Shown here: piece by piece, positions 1 through 9,560 of the stretch | Position numbering within the stretch: the stretch's first letter is position 1 | Layout of the letters: each line of letters opens with the position of its first letter | Source: Pseudomonadota bacterium | Lineage (GTDB): Bacteria; Pseudomonadota; Gammaproteobacteria; Steroidobacterales; Steroidobacteraceae | Direction: 5' to 3' | DNA length: 64,000 nucleotides | Assembly: GCA_021805865.1 (NCBI GenBank) | Contig: JAJZDX010000019.1 | Location: forward strand, 1 to 64,000 | Translations under genes and position numbers: made by a program | The notes under the pieces: model-generated | Told to the model about the DNA's origin: nothing | Database searches by the model: none | What the model saw: only the letters and a program-made list of their open reading frames with translations

Positions 1-328
1 CTTGGGCGGCACGGCTCGCGTCTCGGGGAGCATGCCGCACCAGGTGCAGGCGCGGCACAGGCACAGGGAAGTGCCCGCCGCCGCAGGTGGCGAGCGGCAA
101 GCAAAAACCACGCTTTTTGCGCGCCGCAGCGCCGGGGCGGGCACGATGCCCGGATCCGGCGCTTCTTGGGCGGCACGGCTCGCGTCTCGGGGAGCATGCC
201 GCACCAGGTGCAGGCGCGGCACAGGCACAGGGAAGTGCCCGCCGCCGCAGGTGGCGAGCGGCAAGCAAAAACCACGCTTTTTGCGCGCCGCGGCGCCGGG
301 ACGGGCACGATGCCCGGATCCGGCGCTT
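1..328. repeat. Two tandem copies of a 164-bp intergenic repeat
   Basis: Bases 1-164 and 165-328 are near-identical direct repeats; I found two differences, both in the last 40 bases (cagcgccggggcgg against cggcgccgggacgg). The array may continue left of the window. Each unit carries a hairpin with a 7-bp perfect stem (gcaaaaa / tttttgc) flanked by gcggc/gccgc arms, and a second dyad gggca-cga-tgccc. Open frames through it look like chance products of GC-rich repeat DNA. The element lies beyond the 3' end of the minus-strand gene that stops at 333, so it may contribute a terminator. Confidence 0.9.
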
Positions 329-332
329 CAGA

Positions 333-617
333 CTAGCGCGAGCCGTGCACCACCGCGTCTATGACGCGGTGGTACTCGAAGTAGACCGAGTAGCCGGGAT
401 AGTTCCAGCGCGTGATCGGCGGGTGGTCGCCGACGGCGGGGTAGCGTTTTTCAGGCTGTCCGAAGCGCGCCTTGACCTGGCGCATGGTCTGGCCCCGGTG
501 CGGGCGCGCGATGGAGGAGGGCGCAATCATCAGACGGCCGCTCACCACGATCGTTTCAGCCGACGCCACGGTCAGCGCGCAACCCATGAGCAGTGCCAGG
601 AGTGTTCGAGCACGCAT
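333..617 (-). CDS. Small exported protein, BamE/SmpA-like fold suspected
   Basis: This is a 94-residue protein with a clear Sec signal peptide (MRARTLLALLMGCALTVASA). The mature part contains GQTMRQVKARFGQPEKRYPAVG, split here as GQTMRQV and ARFGQP, which matches the pattern of BamE/SmpA-type domains, where an early helix carries M..V...FG.P. The protein has no lipobox cysteine, so it is probably periplasmic rather than a lipoprotein. A good Shine-Dalgarno (ggaggt, six bases before ATG) supports the start. The function is unknown; the BamE link is inferred from the motif only. Confidence 0.75.
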   Translation of the reverse strand: MRARTLLALLMGCALTVASAETIVVSGRLMIAPSSIARPHRGQTMRQVKARFGQPEKRYPAVGDHPPITRWNYPGYSVYFEYHRVIDAVVHGSR

Positions 618-743
618 GAGCGGACCTCCAGGGAACCTATCGGACTATACGCTCCCGGGCCTCCCGTCAAAGCCGCCGCCGGCCGCCGTGCGCCGATTCT
701 GTGACGCGGCTCAAGCAGCGGGCCGCGGGGGGACTATGGTTAA

Positions 744-2018
744 ATGCCCGGAATGTTTCATCCGCTGTCGTTGTTCGTGGGCTGGCGCTATGTGCGCGCC
801 CGCTCCCACAAGTTCTTCGTTTCCTTCATCACCTGGACCTCCCTCGCCGGGGTGTGCGTCGGGGTCGCGGCCCTGATCGTCATTCTTTCGGTGATGAACG
901 GCTTTGAGAGCGACTTGAGATCGCGCCTCCTCTCCCTCGACGCCGATGCCCGCGTCGTCACGCGCGATCCCGGGCAACGCTCGGGCTCGGCGAGCCCGGC
1001 GCAATGGCGCGCGGCCGAGAAGAGGATCCGCGCAACTCCCGGCGTGACCGGCGTCGCCCCCTATGCGCAGCTGCAGGCGCTCGCGGTGCGCACCCCGCAG
1101 ATGTTGCCGGTGCTGCTGCGAGGCATCGATCCCAAGATCGAGCCCTCGGTGAGCCACCTTGCCGGCGCCCTGAAGGCGGGCAGGCTCTCGGACCTCGCCC
1201 CCGGGAGCGATCGCGTGATCATCGGGGAGGTGATAGCCGAGGAGCTCGGCCTCGAGCCCGGAAGCAGGCTGACGCTGCTCATTCCCGCCGTGACCCCCGG
1301 CGGGCTGCCGGTGCCGCAGCTGCGCCGGTTCGAGGTCGCCGGTGTGTTCTCGATCGGGCTCGCCGACAGCGACGCGACCCTGGTGTTCGCCAACATCCAC
1401 GATGTGCGCGCGCTCCTGCCCCCCGGAGGGCTCGATCAGGGCTTGCATGTGCGCTATCGCAACCCGCTCGATGCGCCGCAGGTCTCGGCGCGCCTGCGCG
1501 CGCGTCTGCCGAAGCGCTTCCGGGTGATCGACTGGACGCAGGACAACGCGGCCTACTTTCGCGCCATCCGCATCGAGAAGACCATGATGTCGCTCATCCT
1601 GCTGCTGATCGTGGCCGTGGCCGCCTTCAACATCGTCGCCATGCTGGTCATGGTGGTGAATGACAAGCGCACCGACATCGCCATTTTGCGCACCTTCGGG
1701 GCTTCCCCGCGGCGGGTGCTCGGCATCTTCCTCACCCAGGGACTCACCATCGGCTGGCTCGGGGTGGCCCTCGGGGTGGGGCTCGGCCTGACCCTCGCCT
1801 GGCATGTCGATCCGGTGGCGGCTTTCCTGCAAAGCGCTTTCGGCTTCCAGATCTTCAACGCCCACGTCTACTACATCACCACCATCCCTTCGGTGGTGAA
1901 ATGGAGCAACGTCGTGACGATCGGCGCGGCGGCGCTGGCGCTTACCGCGGCGGCCACCGTGTACCCGGCGGTGCGCGCCGCCCGCACCTCTCCGGCCGAA
2001 GCGCTGCGCTACGAGTAG
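744..2018 (+). CDS. lolC: Lipoprotein-releasing ABC transporter permease (LolC/E family)
   Basis: Inner-membrane subunit of the Lol system, which extracts outer-membrane lipoproteins and hands them to LolA. It has 424 residues, typical for the family. The N-terminal membrane segment follows the conserved GWRYVRARS stretch. A large periplasmic domain lies at about residues 50-265. Three further membrane segments follow, with FNIVAMLVMVVNDKRTDIA at the start of the FtsX-like permease domain. The ATG at 744 is used; 753 is an alternative. Seven bases separate it from the paralogous gene at 2026. The lolC versus lolE assignment rests on order only. The lolA partner lies at 41173. Confidence 0.93.
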   Translation: MPGMFHPLSLFVGWRYVRARSHKFFVSFITWTSLAGVCVGVAALIVILSVMNGFESDLRSRLLSLDADARVVTRDPGQRSGSASPAQWRAAEKRIRATPGVTGVAPYAQLQALAVRTPQMLPVLLRGIDPKIEPSVSHLAGALKAGRLSDLAPGSDRVIIGEVIAEELGLEPGSRLTLLIPAVTPGGLPVPQLRRFEVAGVFSIGLADSDATLVFANIHDVRALLPPGGLDQGLHVRYRNPLDAPQVSARLRARLPKRFRVIDWTQDNAAYFRAIRIEKTMMSLILLLIVAVAAFNIVAMLVMVVNDKRTDIAILRTFGASPRRVLGIFLTQGLTIGWLGVALGVGLGLTLAWHVDPVAAFLQSAFGFQIFNAHVYYITTIPSVVKWSNVVTIGAAALALTAAATVYPAVRAARTSPAEALRYE

Positions 2019-2025
2019 GCGGTCG

Positions 2026-3279
2026 ATGCACACCCGGTACGAATGGATGATCGGCACACGGTATCTGCGCTCGACGCACCGGCGCGGCTTCGTCTCCTTC
2101 GTCGCGCTGATGTCGGTGTGCGGCCTGGCGCTCGGGGTGGCCACCTTGATCGTGGTGCTCTCGGTGATGAACGGCTTCGGGCGCGAGCTGCGCAGCCGCA
2201 TTCTGAGCGTCACCTCGGATGCGACCATCATGGGACTGCAGGGCACCATCGCCGATTGGCAGGCCGTGCAGCGGCAGATCGAGCGCCAGCCGCACGTGCT
2301 GGCGGTGGCCCCTTACATCGAGCAGCACGCCATGCTCGCTCACGGCGAGCGCATCGCCGGCGCTTCGGTGCGCGGCGTGCGGCCCGCGCGGGAGATCCAC
2401 GTCACCTCCCTGGCGCGCCACCTCGAGGGCGGAAGCCTGCGGGATCTGCGCCCGGGCCGCTATGGGGTGATCCTGGGCGTCGATCTGGCGCGCGCGCTCG
2501 ATGTGCGGGTGGGGCAGTCGGTGGTGGTGATCGCCCCCGAGGGCATCGCCACTCCCGCCGGACTCGTGCCGCGGATGCGCAGATTCAAGGTGGTGGGACT
2601 GTTTCACTCCGGCATGTACCAGTACGACCGGGGGCTCGCGCTGATCAACCTGACGGACGCATCGAGGCTGTTTGGTCTCGGGCCCGACGAGGTGACCGGG
2701 ATGCGCCTGAAGCTCGATGATCCCTGGCAGGCCCCGCAGGTGGTGCGCAAGGTGGCCTATGCCCTCGGCGGCGCCGGCTACTATGTGAGCGACTGGACGG
2801 ACAAGCACGTCAACTTCTTCCGCTCCATCGAGAGCACGAAGTCGATGATGTTCGTGATTCTCTCGATGATCGTGGCGGTGGCGGCGTTCAACATCGTCGC
2901 CACGCTGGTCATGATCGTGAAGGAGAAGCAGTCCGACATCGCGATCCTGCGCACCTTCGGCGCACGGCCGGTCAACGTGCTCGCCCTGTTCGCGGTGCAG
3001 GGCACGCTGATCGGGCTCGCCGGGACAGGGCTCGGGGCGGGGCTCGGGGTGCTGGTCTCCGATCACCTCGAGGCGATCGTCGCGACGCTTCAGCGGCTGC
3101 TGCACACCCAGTTTCTCAACCCCCAGGTGTACTACATGAGCGAACTGCCGGCCTACGTTCAGGGAGCCGATGTGCTGCGCGTCTGTGGCGTGGCATTCCT
3201 GCTGTGCGCGCTCGCGACGGTGTATCCGGCCTGGCGCGCCGCGCGCACCGCCCCGGCGGAGGCTTTGCGGCATGAGTAA
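2026..3279 (+). CDS. lolE: Second LolC/E-family permease
   Basis: A paralogue of the preceding gene, 417 residues. It has the same layout: N-terminal membrane helix, periplasmic domain, and C-terminal FtsX-like domain with [19 protein letters not shown]. Two different permeases next to one ATPase fit the classical LolCDE complex rather than the single-permease LolF type. Its last codons overlap the start of lolD by 8 bases, which suggests translational coupling. Confidence 0.93.
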   Translation: MHTRYEWMIGTRYLRSTHRRGFVSFVALMSVCGLALGVATLIVVLSVMNGFGRELRSRILSVTSDATIMGLQGTIADWQAVQRQIERQPHVLAVAPYIEQHAMLAHGERIAGASVRGVRPAREIHVTSLARHLEGGSLRDLRPGRYGVILGVDLARALDVRVGQSVVVIAPEGIATPAGLVPRMRRFKVVGLFHSGMYQYDRGLALINLTDASRLFGLGPDEVTGMRLKLDDPWQAPQVVRKVAYALGGAGYYVSDWTDKHVNFFRSIESTKSMMFVILSMIVAVAAFNIVATLVMIVKEKQSDIAILRTFGARPVNVLALFAVQGTLIGLAGTGLGAGLGVLVSDHLEAIVATLQRLLHTQFLNPQVYYMSELPAYVQGADVLRVCGVAFLLCALATVYPAWRAARTAPAEALRHE

Positions 3280-4033
3280 TGCAGTGCTCGAGGCGCGCGG
3301 GGTCGGCAGGAGCTTCCAGCAGGGCCCGGTGACGCTCGAGGTGCTTCGCGCCGTCGAGCTCAAGATCACCGAGGGCGAGCGGCTCTCGATCGTCGGGGCC
3401 TCCGGCTCGGGCAAGACGACGCTGCTGCAGATTCTCGGCGGCCTCGACCGGCCGAGCACCGGTCGGGTCATGATCGATGGACGCGACATTCACGCGCTCA
3501 CCGAGAGGGAAAGGGGCGAGCTGCGCAACCGCACGCTCGGCTTCGTCTACCAGTTCCATCACCTGCTGCCGGAGTTCTCGGCGCTCGAGAATGTCGCCAT
3601 GCCGCTTCTGGTGCGTCGCATGAGGGTGGCCGAGGCGCGCGAGCGGGCACGCGAGCTGCTCGAGCGCGTCGGGCTCGCGGCGAGGCTCACCCATCGGCCC
3701 CATCAGCTCTCGGGCGGGGAGCGCCAGCGCGCGGCCGTGGCGCGCGCCCTGGTGACGCAACCGAAGATCGTCCTCGCCGATGAGCCGACCGGCAATCTCG
3801 ACGGGGCCAATGCCGAGCAGGTGTTCGAGTTGATGCTCGAGCTCAATCGGGAGCGGGGCACGAGCCTGGTCGTCGTGACCCACGACCCGCGTCTCGCGGG
3901 CCGGATGGATCGGATCTACGAGCTGCTCGAGGGCAGATTGGTGGAGCGTGTCAAGGCAGGGCGCAGTGCCGCGACCGATAGCGCCGCCTCACCTGCCAGC
4001 GCCACAGCAGCCGCAGGCCCACCCAGCCGATGA
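3272..4033 (+). CDS. lolD: Lol system ATPase LolD
   Basis: Cytoplasmic ABC ATPase that powers lipoprotein release. The chosen ATG ([15 protein letters not shown]) overlaps the lolE stop by 8 bases. Walker A is [12 protein letters not shown] (about residue 43), the signature [15 protein letters not shown] follows, and Walker B is [13 protein letters not shown]. The length is 253 residues, about 25 more than usual. The extra Ala/Ser-rich C-terminus (after LVERV) runs through the 3' end of the convergent DUF2062 gene, an 83-bp overlap, and is probably a non-functional tail. Confidence 0.95.
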   Translation: MSNAVLEARGVGRSFQQGPVTLEVLRAVELKITEGERLSIVGASGSGKTTLLQILGGLDRPSTGRVMIDGRDIHALTERERGELRNRTLGFVYQFHHLLPEFSALENVAMPLLVRRMRVAEARERARELLERVGLAARLTHRPHQLSGGERQRAAVARALVTQPKIVLADEPTGNLDGANAEQVFELMLELNRERGTSLVVVTHDPRLAGRMDRIYELLEGRLVERVKAGRSAATDSAASPASATAAAGPPSR

Positions 4034-4469
4034 GCCCCGCCACGACGGAGCAGGTGAGGCAGCCGAGCAGAAACGGCCGCCACACCGGCCCGAGGCCGTA
4101 TTGAAGCCACTTGAAGCTCAGTTGAAACGCGAAAGGGTGCGCGGGAGTGCCGAGCAGCAGCGTCCCCACCCGGTAGGCGAGATAGTAGAGCGGCACCATG
4201 GTGAGCGGGTTGTTGACGAGCCAGATCGTGGCGTAGATCGTCGGCACATTGAGCCGCCAGGTGAGCGCCACGAGGCCCGCGACCAGAGAGTGCACCGGCA
4301 GGGGAATGAAGCTGATGGCCAGGGCCCAGCCGAGAGCGCCCGCGACGGCCCGCCGGTGCACGGCCCACAGCCGCGGGTCGAGCAGCCGGTCGCCGAACAC
4401 GCGCACCATCCGGTGGTTCTCCAGGAACTGGGGGGAGGGCAGGATCTTCTTCAGCAGGCGGCGCGGCAT
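3951..4469 (-). CDS. DUF2062 membrane protein
   Basis: A 172-residue protein of the DUF2062 family. It starts [13 protein letters not shown] and contains the family pattern [12 protein letters not shown] followed by hydrophobic segments ([20 protein letters not shown] and a C-terminal helix around [19 protein letters not shown]). The cellular role is not established. It sits between the lol genes and exbB, the same place DUF2062 genes hold in Pseudomonas, as I recall. Its 3' end overlaps lolD by 83 bp tail to tail. Confidence 0.88.
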   Translation of the reverse strand: MPRRLLKKILPSPQFLENHRMVRVFGDRLLDPRLWAVHRRAVAGALGWALAISFIPLPVHSLVAGLVALTWRLNVPTIYATIWLVNNPLTMVPLYYLAYRVGTLLLGTPAHPFAFQLSFKWLQYGLGPVWRPFLLGCLTCSVVAGLIGWVGLRLLWRWQVRRRYRSRHCALP

Positions 4470-4564
4470 GTTCCGTGAACTGTATCATGGCGGTCCCGGC
4501 GGCGCTTCGGGGGAGGACCGGCCTCCTGCTATGATGTCCGCTCGCCAACCAGTGGGGTCGATTG

Positions 4565-5254
4565 ATGTGGGAAATCGTGCGGGCCGGCGGCCCGCTCATG
4601 TGGCCGATCATTTTCTGCTCGGTCGTCTCGGCGGCGATCGTGCTCGAGCGGCTCTGGACGCTGCAGGACAAGCGCGTGCTGCCGGCCGAGCTGCCCCAGA
4701 AGGTCTGGCATCTCATCGAGACCGGCCAGGTCACCGATAAGGTCATCGCGGCGCTCGAGCAGCATTCCCCGCTCGGCCGCCTCCTCGCCGTAGGGCTCGC
4801 CAACCGCCACCGCTCCCACGAGATGCTGATGGAGCGCCTGGAGGATGCGGGCCGGCATGTGGTGTACGAGCTCGAGCGCTTTCTCAACACGCTCGGCACC
4901 ATTGCGGGCGTCTCCCCGCTCCTGGGACTGCTCGGCACCGTCACCGGCATCATCCGCTCGTTCGATGCCATCCGCGCCGGAGGCATGGGCAATCCCGAGG
5001 CGCTCTCCGGCGGCATCGCCGAGGCGCTGGTGTGCACCGCGGCCGGGCTGTGCGTCGCCATTCCGTCCCTGATCGCCTACCGGTACCTGCGCGGCAAGGT
5101 CGAGCGGCTCGTCGTCGAGATGGAAAAGCACGCGCTGCGCATGGCGGATGCGCTGGAGGCCGCGGCCTGCGCCGGGCAGAGCGGGCCGGCCCGCGTCGAA
5201 GCCCCTGATGTCCCGGGCACCGCGCCGGTGGCCGCACGCCTCGTGCGCACATGA
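4565..5254 (+). CDS. exbB: ExbB/TolQ/MotA-family proton channel protein
   Basis: Inner-membrane proton-channel subunit of the ExbB/TolQ type, 229 residues from the ATG at 4565; a TTG directly before it (4562) could also serve. There is an N-terminal membrane helix (residues 8-30), a cytoplasmic loop, then the conserved core GTIAGVSPLLGLLGTVTGII and GGIAEALVCTAAGLCVAIPSL, which form the two pore helices. It is coupled to the exbD-like gene by an ATGA overlap. Placement before msbA-lpxK is the order seen in pseudomonads. The partner TonB/TolA protein is not in the window. Confidence 0.92.
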   Translation: MWEIVRAGGPLMWPIIFCSVVSAAIVLERLWTLQDKRVLPAELPQKVWHLIETGQVTDKVIAALEQHSPLGRLLAVGLANRHRSHEMLMERLEDAGRHVVYELERFLNTLGTIAGVSPLLGLLGTVTGIIRSFDAIRAGGMGNPEALSGGIAEALVCTAAGLCVAIPSLIAYRYLRGKVERLVVEMEKHALRMADALEAAACAGQSGPARVEAPDVPGTAPVAARLVRT

Positions 5255-5682
5255 ACCTCAATCCGCGGCGCCACGAGGAGCCGGAGATCAATGTCGTCTC
5301 GCTGATCGATGTCGTACTGCTCCTGGTGGTGTTCTTCATGCTCTCGAGCAAGTTCTCGCAGGAGGGGCGGCTGCAGGTGCGCCTGCCCCATGCGAGCGCC
5401 GTGCCGAGCGCGACCTCCCAGCCCGAGCCGCTCGTGGTCACCGTGACCGAGAGGGGCGATTACCTGGTGAACGGCCGCGAGCTCATCAACTCCAGCCCCG
5501 ATACGCTGCGCTCGGCGCTGATCAGGCAGGCGGGCGCCGATCGGGACATGATCGTCACGATCCGCGCCGATGCGCGTGCGACCCAGCAGTCGGTGGTCAC
5601 GGCGATGGACGTGCTCGGGGCGCTCGGGTTCGTGAGGCTGCAGATCGCCACGATCAAGACCCACGGGGGGGGCGGCTCTTGA
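5251..5682 (+). CDS. exbD: ExbD/TolR-family protein
   Basis: Partner of the preceding channel subunit, 143 residues. It has a single N-terminal membrane helix with the proton-carrying aspartate in VVSLIDVVLLLVVFFML (Asp about residue 25). A periplasmic TolR-like domain follows (VTVTERGDYLVNGRELI, ALGFVRLQIAT). The start overlaps the upstream stop (ATGA). Its own stop overlaps the TTG start of msbA. Confidence 0.92.
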   Translation: MNLNPRRHEEPEINVVSLIDVVLLLVVFFMLSSKFSQEGRLQVRLPHASAVPSATSQPEPLVVTVTERGDYLVNGRELINSSPDTLRSALIRQAGADRDMIVTIRADARATQQSVVTAMDVLGALGFVRLQIATIKTHGGGGS

Positions 5683-7430
5683 GCCGAGGCGCGGGATCCC
5701 CGGCGGAGCAAAGCGCCGCCGCGACCTACCGTCGCCTGCTCGGGTATCTGAAACCTCACAAGGGCGTGTTCGCCCTCGGGCTCGCGGGCGGGGCGGTGTA
5801 CGCGGCGAGCACCGCAGCTCTTGCGTATCTCGCCCAGCACCTCGGCGATACCCTCGCCCATCCCGATCCGCGCATGATCCTGTGGATTCCGGTCGCGCTG
5901 GTGATGCTGTTCATCGGCCGCGGCATCGGCAACTTCACCCAGACCTACTTCATGGGCCTGGTGGGCCGCAACGTCGTCAAGCGCTTCCGCTCCCAGATCT
6001 TCGGGCGCGTGCTCGATCTGCCGGTCGCGTTCTTCGACCGGCACGCCGTCGGCTCCCTGCTTTCCCGGCTGACCTATAACAGCGAGCAGGTCGGCCGCGC
6101 CTGCACCTACTCGATCGTGATCCTGGTGCGCGCCGGCCTCACCATCGTCTTCCTGCTCGGGTATCTCATCTGGCTCAATGCCCGTCTCACGGCGATCCTG
6201 CTCGTCATGGGCCCGATCGTCATCTGGCTGGTGTCGGTCATCAACCGCCATTTCCGCCGCTATGGCCGGCGCATTCAGGACTCGATGGAGGATGTGACGC
6301 GGATCGCCAAGGAGAGCTTCGAGTCCCAGCGCCTGGTGAAGGTCTACGGGGCGCAGGCGCACCTCGATCGGCAGTTCGAGGAGGTCAACGAGCAGAACCG
6401 GATCTCGAACATGAAGTTCATCCTGACCAACGGGCTGTCCAATCCCACGGTGCAGATGGTGACCGCCATCGGTGCGGCGGTCGTGCTTGCGCTCACGATC
6501 CGCAGCCGGGTGCAGGGTGAGATGACCCTGGGGGAGCTGCTGGGGTATTTCGCCGCGCTCGCGAGCCTCTCGCAGCCGGTGCGCGAGGTGGTGAGCCAGT
6601 CCGGTCCCATCCAGCAGGGCGTCGCCGCCGCACAAAGCCTGTTTGAGCTGACCGACGAGCCGGGGGAGCCGGACACCGGCACATACAGCGTCGCGCGCGT
6701 CCGCGGCGACGTCGAGTATCGCGCCGTCGGGTTCTCCTACCCGCAGGGCGCCGGCGCCGCGCTGCGCGAGATCTCGCTCCGGGTTCCCGCGGGCTCGAAC
6801 ATCGCCATCGTCGGGCGCTCGGGCAGCGGGAAATCGACCCTGGTGAGCCTGCTGCCCCGCTTCTACGACGTCGCCTCGGGCTCGATCCTCATCGACGACC
6901 GCGACATACGCGAATATGACCTGAAGTCCCTGCGCAGGCAGATCGCGGTGGTCAGTCAGGAGGTCACGCTGTTCGATGACACCATCCGCAACAACATCAC
7001 TTTCGGCCGGCACGTGGCGGAGGAGGCCGTCTTGCGGGTCGCCGAGGCCGCCCATGTGCTGCCGTTCATCTCCGGGATGCCGGAGGGACTCGACACGCTG
7101 ATCGGGGATCGTGGGATGCTGCTCTCGGGAGGCCAGCGCCAGAGGATCGCGATCGCGCGGGCGCTGCTGAAGGATGCGCCCATTCTCATCCTGGACGAGG
7201 CGACTTCGGCGCTCGATACGGAGGCCGAGCGGCACATCCAGGCGGCGCTCCTTAACCTGATGCGCAACCGCACGACCTTCGTCATCGCCCACAGACTCTC
7301 GACTGTCGAGCAGGCCGATCGCATCGTCGTGCTCGATGCCGGCAAGGTGGCCGAAATCGGCTCGCACGCGCAGCTGCTCGAGCGAGGCGGCCTGTACGCG
7401 CAGCTGCACCGGCTGCAGTTCAACGACTGA
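5679..7430 (+). CDS. msbA: Lipid A export ABC transporter MsbA
   Basis: ABC exporter that flips lipid A-core across the inner membrane. I choose the TTG at 5679 overlapping the exbD stop (TTGA), which gives 583 residues, close to the 582 of E. coli MsbA. A six-helix membrane domain occupies about residues 1-330. The nucleotide-binding domain has Walker A GRSGSGKSTLVS, signature LLSGGQRQRIAIARAL, Walker B ILILDEATSALD and H-loop IAHRLSTVEQAD. It lies directly before lpxK, as in E. coli and Pseudomonas. Confidence 0.95.
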   Translation: MSRGAGSPAEQSAAATYRRLLGYLKPHKGVFALGLAGGAVYAASTAALAYLAQHLGDTLAHPDPRMILWIPVALVMLFIGRGIGNFTQTYFMGLVGRNVVKRFRSQIFGRVLDLPVAFFDRHAVGSLLSRLTYNSEQVGRACTYSIVILVRAGLTIVFLLGYLIWLNARLTAILLVMGPIVIWLVSVINRHFRRYGRRIQDSMEDVTRIAKESFESQRLVKVYGAQAHLDRQFEEVNEQNRISNMKFILTNGLSNPTVQMVTAIGAAVVLALTIRSRVQGEMTLGELLGYFAALASLSQPVREVVSQSGPIQQGVAAAQSLFELTDEPGEPDTGTYSVARVRGDVEYRAVGFSYPQGAGAALREISLRVPAGSNIAIVGRSGSGKSTLVSLLPRFYDVASGSILIDDRDIREYDLKSLRRQIAVVSQEVTLFDDTIRNNITFGRHVAEEAVLRVAEAAHVLPFISGMPEGLDTLIGDRGMLLSGGQRQRIAIARALLKDAPILILDEATSALDTEAERHIQAALLNLMRNRTTFVIAHRLSTVEQADRIVVLDAGKVAEIGSHAQLLERGGLYAQLHRLQFND

Positions 7431-7440
7431 GCGCGCGGCA

Positions 7441-8487
7441 ATGATCGAGGCGTGGCTGAACCGGCGCTGGTACGGCACTGCAGGCGTGCCGGTGCTGCAG
7501 CCTCTCGCCTGGCTCTACGGGGCGGCGGTCTCGGCGCACCGCTTGGCGTTTCGGCACGGGTGGCGGCGCAGCCGCTGCGCCGGCGCCCCGGTGGTGGTGA
7601 TCGGCAACCTGACGGTCGGCGGCACGGGCAAGACTCCGCTCGCGATCTGGCTCGCGAGGCAGCTCACTCAGCGGGGAATCCTCGTCGGGCTGGTCTCGCG
7701 GGGCTATGGGCGCGCCTCGGCGGGGGTGCGGGTGGTGGGAGAGCAGTCGAGCTGGCGCGAAGTGGGCGATGAGCCGCTGCTGCTGCATCGGCGCACCCGG
7801 TGCGCCACCGCGGTCGCGCGCGACCGCGTGGCCGCCGCCGCGGCGCTCATCGAGCGCGGGGCGCAAGTCATCGTGGCCGACGATGGCCTGCAGCATCTGT
7901 CGCTTAAGCGAGACTGCGAGATCGCGGTCGTCGACGGCAGCCGCGGCTTCGGCAACGGGCGGCTGCTGCCGGCGGGCCCGCTGCGCGAGCCGCTCTCGCG
8001 GCTGCGCACCGTGGACGCCCTGGTCATCAACGGCCCGATCGAGCACCCCTCGCTGCGTGCCGAGGAGGGGTGCGGTGAGGCGCTGCGGATGGAGTTGGTG
8101 CCCGGGCAGGCGCGGCGGCTCGTTTCGGGCGAGACCCGTCCGCTTCAGGCCTTCGAGGGGAGGGTGCACGCCGTTGCGGGCATCGGGCATCCCGAGCGCT
8201 TCTTCCGGGAGCTCGCCGCGCAGGGCCTTGCGCCGGTTGCGCACCCGTTTCCCGACCATCATCCCTTGAGTGCCGCCGAGCTCGATTTCGGCGATGACCG
8301 TCCGGTGCTCATGACGGAAAAGGATGCCGTAAAATGCGCTCAGCCCGCGGACTTGCGCCTGTGGTATGTCCCGGTGGAGGCCTGCTTGAGCGATGCCGAC
8401 GCGCAACGGCTCATCGGGCTCGTGATGCGCAAGATCGAATCACCCTCATACCCCGGGAGTCAGCGCCGTGGATGCCCGTCTGCTTGA
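7441..8487 (+). CDS. lpxK: Tetraacyldisaccharide 4'-kinase
   Basis: Adds the 4'-phosphate to the lipid A disaccharide. It has 348 residues from the ATG at 7441. The N-terminus is typical (MIEAWLNRRWYG). The P-loop is IGNLTVGGTGKTPLAIWL (about residues 54-71). SRGYGR, DDGLQH and DGSRGFGNGRLLPAGPLREP are conserved LpxK motifs, with DD of DDGLQH near the metal site. The end overlaps the GTG start of the Trm112-type gene by 20 bases. Confidence 0.95.
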   Translation: MIEAWLNRRWYGTAGVPVLQPLAWLYGAAVSAHRLAFRHGWRRSRCAGAPVVVIGNLTVGGTGKTPLAIWLARQLTQRGILVGLVSRGYGRASAGVRVVGEQSSWREVGDEPLLLHRRTRCATAVARDRVAAAAALIERGAQVIVADDGLQHLSLKRDCEIAVVDGSRGFGNGRLLPAGPLREPLSRLRTVDALVINGPIEHPSLRAEEGCGEALRMELVPGQARRLVSGETRPLQAFEGRVHAVAGIGHPERFFRELAAQGLAPVAHPFPDHHPLSAAELDFGDDRPVLMTEKDAVKCAQPADLRLWYVPVEACLSDADAQRLIGLVMRKIESPSYPGSQRRGCPSA

Positions 8488-8656
8488 AATACTCGCCTGT
8501 CCGCTCTGCAAAGGCACCCTGCTGTACCGGCGGGAGGCCGAAGTGCTCGTGTGCCGCATGGACCGGCTCGCCTATCCCGTCCGCGACGGCGTGCCGGTGA
8601 TGCTGGAGGAGGAAGCCCGCCAGCTCTCCGCCGACGATCCGCTGCTCGGGCATTGA
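8468..8656 (+). CDS. ycaR: Trm112/YcaR-family small zinc-finger-like protein
   Basis: A 62-residue protein starting GTG (MDARLLEILACPLCKG). The CPLC pair and a later single Cys in VLVCRMDRLAYPVRDGVPVML match the YcaR/Trm112 family, of which bacterial members often keep only three cysteines. In this operon position (between lpxK and kdsB) it is near-universal in gammaproteobacteria. The function is not firmly known; Trm112 in eukaryotes activates methyltransferases. Confidence 0.9.
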   Translation: MDARLLEILACPLCKGTLLYRREAEVLVCRMDRLAYPVRDGVPVMLEEEARQLSADDPLLGH

Positions 8657-9423
8657 GCGGGACGATCCCGTTGTTCCATGTCGCCATTCCGGCCCGCGCG
8701 CACTCCACGAGGCTGCCGGGCAAGGCGCTCAAGCCCCTGCGCGGCAAGCCCATGATCCAGTGGGTGTACGAGAAGGCGAGCGCCGCAGGCGCCGCCGATG
8801 TGCTGATCGCGACGGATGACTCCGCCATCGTGAGCGCCGCGCGGGCCTTTGGCGCCGAGGCGCGCCTCACGGGCCGCCACCACGCCTCGGGCACCGACCG
8901 CATTGCGGAGCTCGCGGCGCTCGAGCGCTGGGCGCAAGAGGATATCGTCGTCAACGTCCAGGGCGATGAGCCGCTCATTCCCCCGGCGATCATCGCCCAG
9001 GTGGCCGCGCTGTTGGAATCGCACCCCGAGGCATCGCTCGCAACGCTCGCCACTGCCATCGAATCGCAGACCGAGCTCCTCGACCCCAACGTGGTGAAAG
9101 TCGTCTGTGACGAGCGCGGGCGGGCGCTTTATTTCAGCCGCGCGCCCGTGCCGTGGCAGCGCGATGCAGCCTCGGCCAGCCCGGGGGGGCGGAGGCCGTT
9201 CACGGCTGCGCGGCGCCATGTGGGCATCTATGCCTATCGAGTGGCGGCGCTCCAGCGCCTCGCCTCCCTCGAGCCGACCGCGCTCGAGGCGGCCGAGAAG
9301 CTCGAGCAACTGCGCGCGCTGGGTCACGGCCTGATCATCCAGGTGGCCGACTGCCGGGAACGCCCGGGCCCTGACGTCAATACGGCGGAGGACCTCGAGC
9401 GCGTCGAGGCGCTCTTGGGCTGA
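8653..9423 (+). CDS. kdsB: 3-deoxy-manno-octulosonate cytidylyltransferase
   Basis: Makes CMP-Kdo for lipopolysaccharide inner core synthesis. It is 256 residues from the TTG at 8653, which overlaps the ycaR stop (TTGA); a TTG at 8671 is an alternative. The nucleotide-binding signature IPARAHSTRLPGKAL is at residues 11-25. Further conserved stretches are VNVQGDEPLIPP, RHVGIYAYR and EKLEQLRALGHG. It is the last gene of the exbB-to-kdsB operon. Confidence 0.95.
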   Translation: MSGTIPLFHVAIPARAHSTRLPGKALKPLRGKPMIQWVYEKASAAGAADVLIATDDSAIVSAARAFGAEARLTGRHHASGTDRIAELAALERWAQEDIVVNVQGDEPLIPPAIIAQVAALLESHPEASLATLATAIESQTELLDPNVVKVVCDERGRALYFSRAPVPWQRDAASASPGGRRPFTAARRHVGIYAYRVAALQRLASLEPTALEAAEKLEQLRALGHGLIIQVADCRERPGPDVNTAEDLERVEALLG

Positions 9424-9560
9424 GCGCCGCGGCGCTTGAGATATCTTGAGGTCGGGAAAGTTATGTTACGACGCCGGCGGAACTTCGTGGCGCGGCGGGG
9501 CGTCAACCGGTTATGCTAGGGCGCGTCGTGGGCGGTAGGTCTGCCGGCTGTGGATCGGAC

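Noticed and set aside
711-3489. Long minus-strand frames of about 510 codons opposite lolC and lolE
   Set aside because: They are His/Arg/Gly-rich shadow frames of GC-rich genes, with no family likeness. The plus-strand LolC/E proteins explain the sequence.
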